Source of the DNA: VAZQ01 sp963785745
Lineage (GTDB): Bacteria > Pseudomonadota > Alphaproteobacteria > Rhizobiales > Xanthobacteraceae
Assembly: GCA_963785745.1 (NCBI GenBank)
Contig: CAWAWR010000030.1
Coordinates: 111,916-175,915 of the forward strand
Direction of reading: 5' to 3'
DNA: 64,000 nucleotides
Shown piece after piece: positions 53,431 to 62,195 of this stretch (positions are counted from its first letter, which is position 1; every line of letters begins with the position of its first letter). A program made the translations under genes and the position numbers. The notes beneath the pieces are model-generated. The model worked only from the letters and a program-made list of their open reading frames with translations. It was not told where the DNA came from and did not search any database.

Positions 53431-54198
53431 TTATTGAGTCGAAATGAGGCCCTTGGAGGTCGAGACGATCCACCGGTTACCCCACCGAACGATCGAGTCC
53501 ACTTTCCCGATGCCTGGCACCGTATCTCCTTGCGTCGCCCTCCATACGCCCCCTGGACCTTGCAAGACCACTGTGTTGCCTACGACGTCGCGGATCATCC
53601 ATCCTTCAACAGTTCGCGGCTTGGTCTCCGGCACCGGCGCAGCTACGGTTTTTCCGCGTTGCTGAGCGCTTGTGGTTGAGATCTCGGAAGACGTGCGATC
53701 ATATCTCGTTTTTGATGGCAGGGTCTTGGTAGATAGACGACGCTCGCGAATGGGAGCGGGCGATGTGTTCTGCTCCGGCCCCCGAGATGCCACGACAGGA
53801 ACCGAGTCCGGCGAATTCGAAGTAGGAATCGTCGCTTCATCCGGCGTTGGCATTTCGGCAATCATTCGCTTTTGCTCTATCGCTGCCGGATTTGATGCGG
53901 ACACATGATGTGTGGTTAGGCCCAAGCTCCAGCTTACCGCAACTCCCGCAATTATGGCGCCAACCGCAAGCGCAAAATAGAATTGGTGACTAGAGGAAGC
54001 CGAATAGCAAATCTTGTCGCTTTCGCCGACTCTGATTTGAGGCGCGCCGAGCGCTTCGTCCCACGTCGACATGTCCTCTGAATGTCGGCCGAGGTTGTCA
54101 ACAGCGGGAACGAAATCGCTGTAGCTACCGAACTCCCGCTGCTGAAAAGAAGCATCATTCGTCAGAGACGAGACTTGCCAGTGGCGGTCATAGTTCAT
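53431..54198 (-). CDS. Single-pass membrane protein with C-terminal PilP/GspC-like beta domain
   Basis: 255 residues from ATG 54198. A soluble N-terminus (MNYDRHWQVSSLTNDASFQQ) precedes one helix near residue 80 (HQFYFALAVGAIIAGVAVSW), a Ser/Pro/Thr-rich linker and the end GWMIRDVVGNTVVLQGPGGV, WRATQGDTVPGIGKVDSIVR, WGNRWIVSTSKGLIS. The last 55 residues have the shape of small beta domains in rhizobial envelope proteins and PilP/GspC (VxxGxVxLxGxxGxxxVxxGxxLPG.G.V..I...G..WVV.T..G.I). No secretion genes are adjacent. Confidence 0.65.
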   Translation of the reverse strand: MNYDRHWQVSSLTNDASFQQREFGSYSDFVPAVDNLGRHSEDMSTWDEALGAPQIRVGESDKICYSASSSHQFYFALAVGAIIAGVAVSWSLGLTTHHVSASNPAAIEQKRMIAEMPTPDEATIPTSNSPDSVPVVASRGPEQNTSPAPIRERRLSTKTLPSKTRYDRTSSEISTTSAQQRGKTVAAPVPETKPRTVEGWMIRDVVGNTVVLQGPGGVWRATQGDTVPGIGKVDSIVRWGNRWIVSTSKGLISTQ

Positions 54199-54529
54199 GA
54201 GGCGATCCTCCGCATCCGTCCGGCCGATCGTGCTGCGAGAATCCGTGCAGGCCATAAACAAAAGCTTAAGGCCCGGGGATATTGGGACGAAAAGGCGCTT
54301 TGATTTTGGCTCTCCGCGCCGGACGAGCAGGCTGAAGAATTGGATCACCACCAGATCGCAGCGCACTATTGGAATTTTTTACGGCGGCGATGCGAACCTG
54401 TGGCGCACTCCATCGAGATCAGAAATACCGGCATACCACCGCGGCGGTTTTCTTTTTAGGGATGCCGGAACCTCGATGCACCGCGGCGGTTTTGCCATCG
54501 GCCGAAACTGGTAAGGATCGGAGAATAGC

Positions 54530-55342
54530 ATGGCGAAGAAATTTCTTATGTTGTGCGTGATCGCTTTGCTTCTGGTGGGTGCTTGGGGCGCGGGCGTATA
54601 TTTCGGACACCGTGCGGGGAGAGCTGAGGCCTTTCACGAATTCGTCGGCATCCAGGATTTTCGCGAGCGGCGGAACTACGCAATCCGCTACGCGCTCGGA
54701 CTAGTGGAGTTTAAGGGTGTCACCGGGCAAGACCTGTGGGTGATGCATTGGGTGCATCCAGGCGTCACCGACGGCTTCTTCGTCGATCTGGGATCCGCCG
54801 ACGGCGTCAAGATCTCCAACACCTGGGCGTTGGAGCAGAACGGATGGACCGGCATTTGCGTCGATCCGTTCCCGCGCAACATGGAAAGCCGGACTTGCCA
54901 GGTGTTTGCCGAAGCCGTGGACAATGTGGGCGGTCGGACCGTGCAATTCCAGAATCCGGGAGCTACAGCGGCGGCATCCTCAAATATGCCGGCTGGTGGG
55001 TGTCGCAAAAGAACAAGGAGAACGCCGTAGAGGTCAAGACCACGACCTTGAGCGATATTCTTCGCCGCGCAAACGCGCCTTCGTACATCCACTATTTGAA
55101 TGTGGATATCGAGGGAGCCGAATACATGGCCCTAAGCGAATTCCCGTTCGACAAGTACGAATTCGGCGCGATTACCATCGAGCACAACGGCATGGAGGAT
55201 CGGCGCGCTCAAGATTCGCGAGCTCCTGGTGAACAACGGCTACCGGCTGGAATGGGCCATCCAAGACCAGGATTGGTACGTGCGGGCCAGCAGGCCGAAC
55301 GCCGCATCCGCAGTGGAGCGCCAGCCGGCCGGGGCGAATTGA
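54530..55342 (+). CDS. FkbM-like methyltransferase with N-terminal membrane anchor (two frameshifts)
   Basis: MAKKFLMLCVIALLLVGAWG forms a signal anchor. The SAM-binding block FFVDLGSADGVKISNTWALE with NGWTGICVDPFPRNMESRTC is of the FkbM type; after a shift near 54960 GGILKYAGWWVSQKNK and TTTLSDILRRANAPSYIHYL with NVDIEGAEYMALSEFPFDKY. A second shift near 55200 gives LKIRELLVNNGYRLEWAIQD and the stop at 55340. LNVDIEGAEY is the FkbM DxEGxE motif. The extracytoplasmic anchor is unusual for this family. Confidence 0.75.
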
Positions 55343-55443
55343 GGTCCGGAATCGGCGCCGCGCCCGGCAACCCACCGGGCCGCTGGCGAACGTGGATGTA
55401 TCGGAAGGCCCCCATCTGCTAGGGTGTGTGCTCATAAAGCTTG

Positions 55444-55472
55444 GCGTCCGCTCTTCCCCGAAAAGCGGACAT
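55444..55472. repeat. GTCCGCT palindrome copy
   Basis: GCGTCCGCTCTTCCCCGAAA then AGCGGACAT. Confidence 0.75.
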
Positions 55473-55535
55473 TTTGCGCGGCGACCTGCATGTTAGCTTA
55501 GGATCAAAAGAGGACATCAGAAAAGATGGGACTCG

Positions 55536-55563
55536 ATGTCCGCTTTGGGCCAGTAGCGGACGT
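55536..55563. repeat. GTCCGCTTT palindrome copy
   Basis: ATGTCCGCTTTGGGCCAGTA then GCGGACGT. A half-copy (ATCAAAAGAGGACAT) lies at 55503-55517. The 429-bp gap 55343-55771 contains these repeats and no gene. Confidence 0.8.
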
Positions 55564-55771
55564 GAAGACTACGTCCGTTTATTCACAGGCGTGCACCTCG
55601 CTTCGGCCGCACCATTGTTTCAAAAACATTAGGACGGCTCCAAAGGTCCCAGGCTCGGAGTTGTCGACAGAAAAGATTGCTCGCAGTGAGGTGTTATGTG
55701 GCGCGAACGCCGGACGCATAGACTGGCTTGTGTCCGGCGTTCGCGTGTTGCAAGTGCTAGGTCTCTATCCG

Positions 55772-56065
55772 TTAGTCGGTTTCGATGACCCAAGCCTCAG
55801 GGATAGTGCCGGTGCTTTCCTCGCGCACCTCAGGAGCCGCGCTCGGAACGATGATGGACTCATCAGCATCCGGATCCACAACAAACGGGTTGTCATTCGG
55901 CAGAGTGGCTGGAACATCTGGAAAGGCTGCGGCGCGTTGCCCGGCCAACTCGGTTGTAGTGATGTATCCAGGTTCGTCTTCCACGATCGGAACAGGCGTC
56001 TCTGCAAGAGCGGAGAACGTGTGCAGGGACAAGAACACGCAAGCAAGTGCGAACACGGTTTTCAT
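55772..56065 (-). CDS. Small secreted hypothetical protein
   Basis: 97 residues from ATG 56065 with GGGAGGAACTCCG upstream. A signal peptide (MKTVFALACVFLSLHTFSAL) is followed by an acidic, proline-rich mature part (TPVPIVEDEPGYITTTELAG, PDVPATLPNDNPFVVDPDAD). No known family. Monocistronic. Confidence 0.6.
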   Translation of the reverse strand: MKTVFALACVFLSLHTFSALAETPVPIVEDEPGYITTTELAGQRAAAFPDVPATLPNDNPFVVDPDADESIIVPSAAPEVREESTGTIPEAWVIETD

Positions 56066-56242
56066 CGGAGTTCCTCCCCAGGTTTTCCCGATAACCACAC
56101 GTTTGCGCCACGCGCGTATATGATTCCTTGATGAGGCACGCCCGCAACCTGTTTTCAAAGCGGTTGGTTATCGCCGCCTCACGCGCATGGTTACGACGTT
56201 CTGAAAGTCTGTCGTGGAAGGCTCAAGCGGCGCTCAGCCAAT

Positions 56243-56313
56243 TGCCGCTTTGGTTCACAAGCAGACATCCTTACGAAGCACGGTCATGTCCGCTTGTGAC
56301 CCAAAGCAGACAT
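56243..56313. repeat. Two adjacent degenerate GTCCGCTTT palindromes
   Basis: TGCCGCTTTGGTTCACAAGC then AGACATCC at 56243-56270, and ATGTCCGCTTGTGACCCAAA then GCAGACATT at 56286-56314. The surrounding 56066-56489 has no supportable gene. Confidence 0.65.
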
Positions 56314-56489
56314 TGTGAGGCCAGCCTGGCAGAGTCCGCTTCGGGCCAGTTCGCCACGCAGCGCGGCGTTGGCCTTATCCAACAATTTAATGGCGTTTCC
56401 AAACATGGTCAGTCTAGCTGCGCCGTGATCCAAGTCTGCGCGTCAGCAAGCCTCAATCGGGTGAGCTGGGACGAGTGACTGAAAACTTG

Positions 56490-56525
56490 CGGCTCCGCTT
56501 CCGGGTGTGTTGCGGGGCCGTTTTT
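56490..56525 (+). terminator. Rho-independent terminator
   Basis: CGGCTCCGC / GCGGGGCCG stem (one G-T pair) with a 13-base loop, followed by TTTTT at 56521-56525. No clear gene just upstream. Confidence 0.65.
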
Positions 56526-56646
56526 ATGGGGTCCGCGATGACTGGCGACGTACACAGCTTTGAAAAGAGTCGCTCGAGCCCTTGAGGATTCTGACAGAAA
56601 ACTGAGCCCACCGCACTTTTGCGTTGCGGCTCACACGGGGTGTCAC

Positions 56647-56736
56647 ATGGACTGGTTGCCGATAGCATTCGTGGGGGTGTTGGCCGCAGCTATCGCAAGC
56701 ATAATTTGGGCCGCGTGTGTCGTCATGCGCAAATGA
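56647..56736 (+). CDS. 29-residue single-helix membrane peptide
   Basis: MDWLPIAFVGVLAAAIASII then WAACVVMRK. One transmembrane segment with a short basic tail. It is followed within 5 bp by a CGCCCGG / CCGGGCG hairpin, the same arrangement as at 22292-22396. Probably translated but not provable. Confidence 0.4.
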   Translation: MDWLPIAFVGVLAAAIASIIWAACVVMRK

Positions 56737-56740
56737 GAAC

Positions 56741-56761
56741 CGCCCGGCTGTGAACCGGGCG
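56741..56761 (+). terminator. Hairpin CGCCCGG / CCGGGCG
   Basis: 7-bp perfect stem around CTGTGAA, followed by AAACGG, not a T-run; transcription-end or attenuator-like. Related sequences: 22430-22450 and 22185-22210 in the island. Confidence 0.4.
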
Positions 56762-56784
56762 AAACGGAATGGATATCAGGTGTT

Positions 56785-56976
56785 GTGAAAACACTGACGC
56801 AGCTTGAAATGGAAATGGCACTACCGGATAAGTGTCGGCAGAGCGCCCGCGAGTACGAAGCGGCCGCCGTTCAAACAACTGACCAATCGAAAAGGATCTT
56901 ACTGCTTGCGCTCGCGCGCGAATGTTCAGCACTTGCCGACGCCTTAGACGACTACAATCGACGACGAGTGCACTAG
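56785..56976 (+). CDS. Small helical hypothetical protein (63 residues)
   Basis: From GTG 56785: MKTLTQLEMEMALPDKCRQS, AREYEAAAVQTTDQSKRILL, LALARECSALADALDDY. Amphipathic helices with two cysteines. Similar short proteins are frequent in rhizobial genomes without assigned role. Downstream 56977-57218 shows no convincing gene. Confidence 0.5.
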   Translation: MKTLTQLEMEMALPDKCRQSAREYEAAAVQTTDQSKRILLLALARECSALADALDDYNRRRVH

Positions 56977-57218
56977 GGCGACGCTGCCAGCGATCTGCCG
57001 AGGCGGCAACTCCGCAGCGGCAGCCGCGTGAACCGAAGCCAGCCGAGGCCGCCCGCCCGCATCATCAGAAAAATGCGAGGCCAACAAATATACAAGATAG
57101 ATCGTCAACCACAGAAGCAGGCTGTAAAGGACCGCGCGCTCGTCGACAATGCTCAGCCCCGGCCGCCCCCCACCGTCGGTGGCTTTAATTTCAGCAGGGC
57201 GGCGTTCTATTGAATTGT

Positions 57219-57247
57219 GACGTCCGCTTCCGGTCCAAAGCGGACAT
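57219..57247. repeat. GTCCGCTTC palindrome copy
   Basis: GACGTCCGCTTCCGGTCCAA then AGCGGACAT, 9 bp past the RlpA stop. Confidence 0.82.
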
Positions 57248-57255
57248 GCGCCGTG

Positions 57256-57603
57256 TTACTGAATCAAAAGGGTAACTGGCGCAAGCCCTGAAAAACCCAA
57301 CACGCGTGCAGCCGCCGGTGTCACATCAATGACGCGACCACGGACAAAGGGGCCGCGATCGTTGATCGTCACGACGACAGAGCGCCCGTTCTTGCGGTTC
57401 GATACCAGGACCTTCGTTCCAAATGGTAGAGACCTGTGGGCCGCAGTTAATGCGCCTGGGTTCAACCGTTGACCGCTTGCCGTTCTGCTTCCGCTCTCGG
57501 TGGAATAAACCGAAGCGATGCCACCCTCGGCGAAGGCACCGTTTGTGGGAAAGGACTCAATAAGAACGATTGCAATAGCGAAGAGAAGGAAGCGGCGGTT
57601 CAA
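57256..57603 (-). CDS. RlpA-family septal ring lytic transglycosylase-like protein
   Basis: 115 residues. The start is TTG 57603, because GGAGGT lies 7 bases upstream and a signal peptide follows (NRRFLLFAIAIVLIESFPTN). The double-psi beta-barrel is complete: GGIASVYSTESGSRTASGQR, NPGALTAAHRSLPFGTKVLV, GRSVVVTINDRGPFVRGRVI, DVTPAAARVLGFSGL. The catalytic-type Asp of INDRGPF and His of TAAHRSLPFGT are present. No SPOR domain. It acts on glycan strands in the periplasm. Confidence 0.9.
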   Translation of the reverse strand: MNRRFLLFAIAIVLIESFPTNGAFAEGGIASVYSTESGSRTASGQRLNPGALTAAHRSLPFGTKVLVSNRKNGRSVVVTINDRGPFVRGRVIDVTPAAARVLGFSGLAPVTLLIQ

Positions 57604-57803
57604 GGACAACCTCCGGCGAAAGGCAAACCAGATCCTTCGACACAACGAAGAAGGGGACTTCGCTTGCCACACACGGCACTAAAGCGGGCATCGGCACTTT
57701 GGTTCCCTGGGCATTCACGAGCTTCAGAACCGTGTCGCGCTTGCGGGCGCCGCCGACGCCGGCATTTCCTGTTTTGTGCCCAGGCCGTTCACTCTCGGAG
57801 CAG

Positions 57804-58249
57804 CTAGCGCCGAAGCCGTTTGGTATCATCAATCGGGGCTTGTAGCGGTGTTATCCCCCTCAGCCACTCGGTGGCGACATTAAGGTCGTAACACACGACT
57901 TCTCGGCGGATGAGTGCGCCGCTAAACTCGATGTCACAAGTGCCCGATAACCCGCACTCGGGGATGGATCGCGAAAATCGAAGCAGCGGTGCTGGCCATT
58001 GCGGCGTCGGAAAGGCATCCAGGCAAACTTTGCGCTGCGTGAAGCACGAGCTCTCGAATCCGACCCGCCGTCTCAGAATGGCAAAGTAGTGTTGCAACGT
58101 ATCCCGATCAAAACTTCCGACCAGCGGATCAAGGAAGCTGTAATCCTGCGAGCCGGCCGCACCGATCTTGGCTGCATCGGCCTCTGCCCAGCCTTCGATG
58201 TACCGCAGGAGGAATCGGTCAGCGACAACAGTTTGTCGGCGTATGTCAT
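57804..58249 (-). CDS. NTF2/SnoaL-like domain protein (frameshifted)
   Basis: Probable start ATG 58249 (MTYADKLLSLTD), then a one-base shift near 58210 into RFLLRYIEGWAEADAAKIGA, AGSQDYSFLDPLVGSFDRDT, LQHYFAILRRRVG. The order (helix, W-rich, acidic D.S..DP.VG.F....L..Y) is that of SnoaL-like NTF2 folds. The C-terminal part contains PLLRFSRSIPECGLSGTCDI and NVATEWLRGITPLQA. Function unknown. Confidence 0.5.
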
Positions 58250-58847
58250 GCTCTTGACGAGTACGGGTTGGGACACACGCGGTCGCTAGTGGGCTGCTCG
58301 CCGGATTACCGATGAACTTGAAGCATGGCATGACTATTCCCAGATCACGGACGTATCGCGCCAACTTCGCGCCCAGCGAAGCGAGGCCGGTTCAGCGCGT
58401 GTTCGACCTGGCTTCGCATTTATTGAGCGCACTGTGCGCGCCGAAGGTTTTGCGGGAAATCAGCCTGTCGTCTTGGGAGGCCGGTCAGGGGAATAGACGG
58501 GTCGTTTCCGAATGCTCTGTCGCCTGAGGGCTTTATTTCGGATCGGACGGTAGGAGGAGCGGTCGTTCTTTAGTCTTGGGACGTCAATACCCAGTCAGTC
58601 GACCACCAAATAAGGTCCGCCGTGCCTGGCTGTGCTGTCCGCTTTGGGTCACCAGCGGAAATACCCACAACGAGTAGATGTTTCCGCTTTGACTTCAAAA
58701 GCGGACTTCCCATCTGCGCGTTTGAGAGGACCACGCCTTGATACGTGAATTGAACGCTTCCATCGTTCGTCGCGACAAAAGGACTGGTGGTCAAACCGCT
58801 AGGCGAGCGCAGAGGTGGAGGCAACAGCAACGAAAAGGAAAGATGCG
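58250..58847. other. Gene-poor region with palindromic repeats
   Basis: GTCCGCTTT-type copies at 58635-58662 and 58679-58707 (the second imperfect, TTTCCGCTTTGACTTCAAAA then GCGGACTT). The plus-strand frame 58312-58527 has no family resemblance and is not called. Confidence 0.6.
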
Positions 58848-59194
58848 ATGCTTCCGAAATTGCGTGACAACACCCTGAAGAATAAACCGCGCATGGCCAC
58901 GCTCGGCATCGGTGCCGGAGTTGCCGCGATCCTCGTTGTCGGCCTGGGCGGCCCCGCGATGGCGGCGGCAGGTGACAACCCGCCACCGGGGCTGCTGGCC
59001 AAGATCCAGATAGCGACCCAGGCATTCAACAGAACGCCCACCTTCATGGCCGGGCGGACGATGCCAAGAAGCACGGTCAGGCCAAGGTTAAGAGCACGCA
59101 GGTGAGCCGGGGCGTAGGCCCCTTCCTACCCAGGCGGGCTGCGCTCGACGAAACGAACGCAGCCTTCCAGAACAAACAAGTCGTAGCGGGATGA
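58848..59194 (+). CDS. Hypothetical exported protein (one frameshift near 59037)
   Basis: From ATG 58848: MLPKLRDNTLKNKPRMATLG, a hydrophobic segment (IGAGVAAILVVGLGGPAMAA) and GDNPPPGLLAKIQIATQAFN. A shift near 59037 continues HLHGRADDAKKHGQAKVKST, ending LDETNAAFQNKQVVAG. Possibly secreted. No family recognised; tentative. Confidence 0.35.
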
Positions 59195-59262
59195 GGTGCA
59201 GCGACATCCCCGCTTCCAAGAGGCTGATCTCCGGCCCAAAGCACATTGGCCAGCGCGGGCTC

Positions 59263-59291
59263 AATGTCCGCTTTGGGCCAGAAGCGGACGC
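59263..59291. repeat. GTCCGCTTT palindrome copy
   Basis: AATGTCCGCTTTGGGCCAGA then AGCGGACGC; 38 bp downstream of the recombinase stop. A half site (CCGGCCCAAAGCACATTGG) precedes it. Confidence 0.82.
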
Positions 59292-59328
59292 GAATAGGGG
59301 CAGAGCGTGTCCACTCTTCCCCTGCTTT

Positions 59329-59964
59329 TCAGAGATCAATCTGCTCTGCCATTCTGAGCGCATCGTCGATCTCTACGCCCAAATATCTGGCTGTACTTTC
59401 GATTTTCGTATGTCCCAGCAAGATCTGCACTGCTCGTAGGTTACCTGTGTGCCGATAGATCATCGTGGCTTTGGTACGGCGAAGAGAATGAGTGCCAAAG
59501 AGCTGCGGATCCAAACCGATGTCGGCGATCCACTTTGAGAGTAATCGGGCATATTGGCGCGTTGAGAGACTTCGGCCTGTTCCGCACCTGCCCGGGAAGA
59601 GAAACTCGCCCGCTTTCTCTCCGCATTCTCTCAAATAGTCGTCAACCGACTGGCGGGTTTGGCCAGTCAGCTCGAACCTGACCGGATGCCCCGTCTTTCT
59701 CTGGCGCACAGTTGCTCTATCAACGGCGTGGCCCGCGGATACAACGTCTGAGATTCTAAGCGCCACGACATCGCAGCCTCGCATCTTGCTGTCGATGGCA
59801 AGATTGAAGAGAGCGAGGTCACGGCTTCGTCCTGCTAAGTGCAATCTGGTTCGGATTGACCAGACGTGTCTTGGCAGCAGTGGCGGCTTTGGGCCGACGA
59901 TCTTGCCTTTGTTCCAAGGCAGCAGTCGCGTCATCAACGGGCGGTCATCGTCCTGCATGATCAT
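59329..59964 (-). CDS. Short tyrosine recombinase / phage integrase catalytic-domain protein
   Basis: 211 residues; ATG 59958 or 59934 are alternative starts. It lacks the N-terminal arm and most of the core-binding domain. Catalytic set: Arg in DSKMRGCDVVALRISD, Lys in VRQRKTGHPVRF, HSLRRTKATMIY (HxxR), LLGHTKIESTARYLG (His and nucleophile Tyr). This short form is typical of FimB/XerC-like invertase-type recombinases frequent in Rhizobiales. No att repeats were found around it. It borders a repeat-rich, gene-poor stretch. Confidence 0.9.
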   Translation of the reverse strand: MIMQDDDRPLMTRLLPWNKGKIVGPKPPLLPRHVWSIRTRLHLAGRSRDLALFNLAIDSKMRGCDVVALRISDVVSAGHAVDRATVRQRKTGHPVRFELTGQTRQSVDDYLRECGEKAGEFLFPGRCGTGRSLSTRQYARLLSKWIADIGLDPQLFGTHSLRRTKATMIYRHTGNLRAVQILLGHTKIESTARYLGVEIDDALRMAEQIDL

Positions 59965-60130
59965 GCTCCTCCTGTGAGGACCACGAGGATGCGTCGCCGG
60001 CAGCGGTTCAGGACTTGCCGGGGGAATTGCCGGATAGAGCGCTACCTATATGCAGCTTGCACGTCGCCCGAGTGGGGCCGACGCGCACATCTAGTTGACA
60101 TTCTTCATGAAATTCCACGCCAAGTGCGTC

Positions 60131-60157
60131 AGCCCCCTCCCGGAACGGGAGAGGGCT
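60131..60157. repeat. Hairpin AGCCCCCTCCCG / CGGGAGAGGGCT
   Basis: 12-bp arms with one mismatch around GAA, 27 bp beyond the TPP-enzyme stop. A REP-type hairpin common in high-GC genomes; may stabilise or end that transcript. Confidence 0.55.
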
Positions 60158-60184
60158 CGAAAATCAGCATCTAGCGAGTGAGCC

Positions 60185-61959
60185 TCAGTCGCCGGTGGTC
60201 GATCCGCCCTTGTGCTGGGTGATGGTGTCGACCAGCGCGAGCCGGCCTTTCTTCACCTCGGCGATGGCGCGGTGCAGCGCCGGCCCGACGTCCTCCGGCT
60301 TGTCGATCGGGCCTTCGCCATAACAGCCGAGCGATCGCGCGAGCGCGCCGAAGTCGGGCTCAGGACCGAACAGGTCCATGCCGATATGCGCCCTGGCCTC
60401 GTCGGTGCCGCGCAGCTTGGCCATGCGGATCTGGTGCGCCCAGTCGTTGTAGTAGGCGCGGTTGTTGTGCATGACGACCAGCATCGGGATCTCGTATTTG
60501 GCCGCGATCCAGAGCGCGCCGGCGTCGAACATCAGGTCGCCGTCGGGCTGGATGTCGACCACGATCCGGCCCTTGCCCTTGTGGGCCAGCGCCACGCCGA
60601 GCGAGATGCCGATCTGGGTCGAGGTGCCGAGCTCGACGCCCGGGTGGCGGTAGGGCTTATCGAAGTCCCAGTACTTGCGCACCTCGTGCTTGAGGTCGTT
60701 GGCCGTGAGCACCCAATCCTCGTCCTTGATCGCTTCCCAGATTTCCATCGCGAGGCGCGGGAAAGTAAGCGGCGAGGCGTCCCAGTCCTTGCGGGCGTCC
60801 TTCTGCCATTGCGCAAACAATTCGTCGTGGCGCTTGCCGATCGCGATCTTGCGGTCCTCGATCTTCTTCTTGAGGTTCGCGTTGCTGTCGACCTTGGCCT
60901 TGATGATGCGGGTGAGCTCCGGCATCGCGAGCGAGGTGTCGCCGAGCGCGCGCACCGAGCAAGGTTGGAAGCGGCAGTAGTCCATCGCCCATTTGCTGAT
61001 GCCGATCTCGGCGACGCCGATCTCGACATAGTCGCAGGTCTTGGGCGGCAGCACCTCGAGCGTCCGCGTGGTCCGGTTGAGGTTGGTGATCTGCTTTTCC
61101 CAGTCCTTCAGGTCGAGGCCGACGATGAGGTCGAGCTTCTTGAGCGACGGCTTGTCCATGCTCAGGCAGAGCGGATGCTTGTTCGGGAAGTTCAACGCGT
61201 TGTTGACGTCCCACACCGCCGCGCCCGCGGTCTCCGCGAGCGTCACGAGCTTGTCGAAATTGCCTTCCTGCCGGCCGGTGTATTCGGTCAGGATCATCGG
61301 GTTGTCGGACTTGATCAGCTTGTCGGCGATCGCCTCGATCGCCGCCGGGTCCGGCGCCATCGGGGAGGGCTGCTTCACCGCTTCCGCCGGCGGCAGCTCC
61401 ACCTTGTCGATCAGCGGGTCTTCCTGCAGCGCGGCGTCGTAGCACATGTAGATCGGGCCCTTCGGCTCGGTCATCATGATCGAGTAGGCGCGCGCGAAGC
61501 TTTCCGGCACGCCGTGGATCGAGGTCGGCTGGTAATCCCACTTGGTGTAGTCGCGGACCGCGTTGCCCTGCACCAGCGCGGTGTGGGTCCAGTCGATGTG
61601 CGGGCGGCGGCGCGCTTCGTCCATCGGGCCGGTGGCGCCCATGATGAAGATCGGCACCCGGTCGAGGAACGCGTAGTAGATCGCCATGCAGGCGTGCAGC
61701 AGGCCGACGAGATTGTGCAGGATCACGACCATCGGCTTGCCGGTCGCCTTGGCGTAGCCGTGCGCGATCTGCACCGCGATTTCCTCGTGGTTGCACAGCA
61801 TCATCGGCGGTTCGTTGCTGCCGTAGTTGACCAGCGAGTGTGCAGGCCGCGGAAGCTCGCGCCGGGATTGAGCGTGATGTAGGGAAAGTCGTACCGCTTG
61901 ATCATGTCGACGATGACGTCGGACTGCCAGCCGGTATAGTTCTTGGTCTTTGCGTCCAT
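60185..61959 (-). CDS. Thiamine-pyrophosphate-dependent enzyme, acetolactate synthase / benzoylformate decarboxylase-like (frameshift near 61830)
   Basis: About 590 residues from ATG 61959 (MDAKTKNYTGWQSDVIVDMI). A one- or two-base break near 61830 separates FPYITLNPGASFRGLH from NYGSNEPPMMLCNHEEIAVQ. The catalytic Glu is in NHEEIAVQIAHGYAKATGKP; the TPP/Mg motif is VDIQPDGDLMFDAGALWIAA through VVMHNNRAYYND (GDG..NN-type). Central domain PMILTEYTGRQEGNFDKLV. It is not a typical IlvB (no FAD-type region seen), more like decarboxylases acting on 2-oxo acids. It is upstream-coupled in orientation with a Bug protein and a cupin protein. Confidence 0.85.
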
Positions 61960-62195
61960 CGGAATGCCTTGTCTTTGATGCCGTTCTTGGGGTGCCCGGG
62001 CCCGGGAATGAGCGGAAATGCCGACCCTAAAAGTCACGGCCGGGCAGGGCCCGTCAAGGGACCCCAAAACCCGAAGCGGCGAAGACGCTTGCGTTATTGC
62101 TGCTTCTGCGGCCGCGCCGGCCGCTCAATTTGCACGATTGCCGCAGCCCTCTTTGGAATCCGAGGGCTGGTCCTGGCGCGGGCGGTAGACCGCTG

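Noticed and set aside
59329..59964. Second genomic island carried by the short recombinase
   Set aside because: No tRNA gene or direct repeats were found around 49-60 kb; the region has repeats and small genes but no boundary that can be supported.
60212..61882. 556-residue plus-strand frame antisense to the TPP enzyme
   Set aside because: Shadow of the conserved reverse-strand gene; composition is typical of antisense GC-rich frames.
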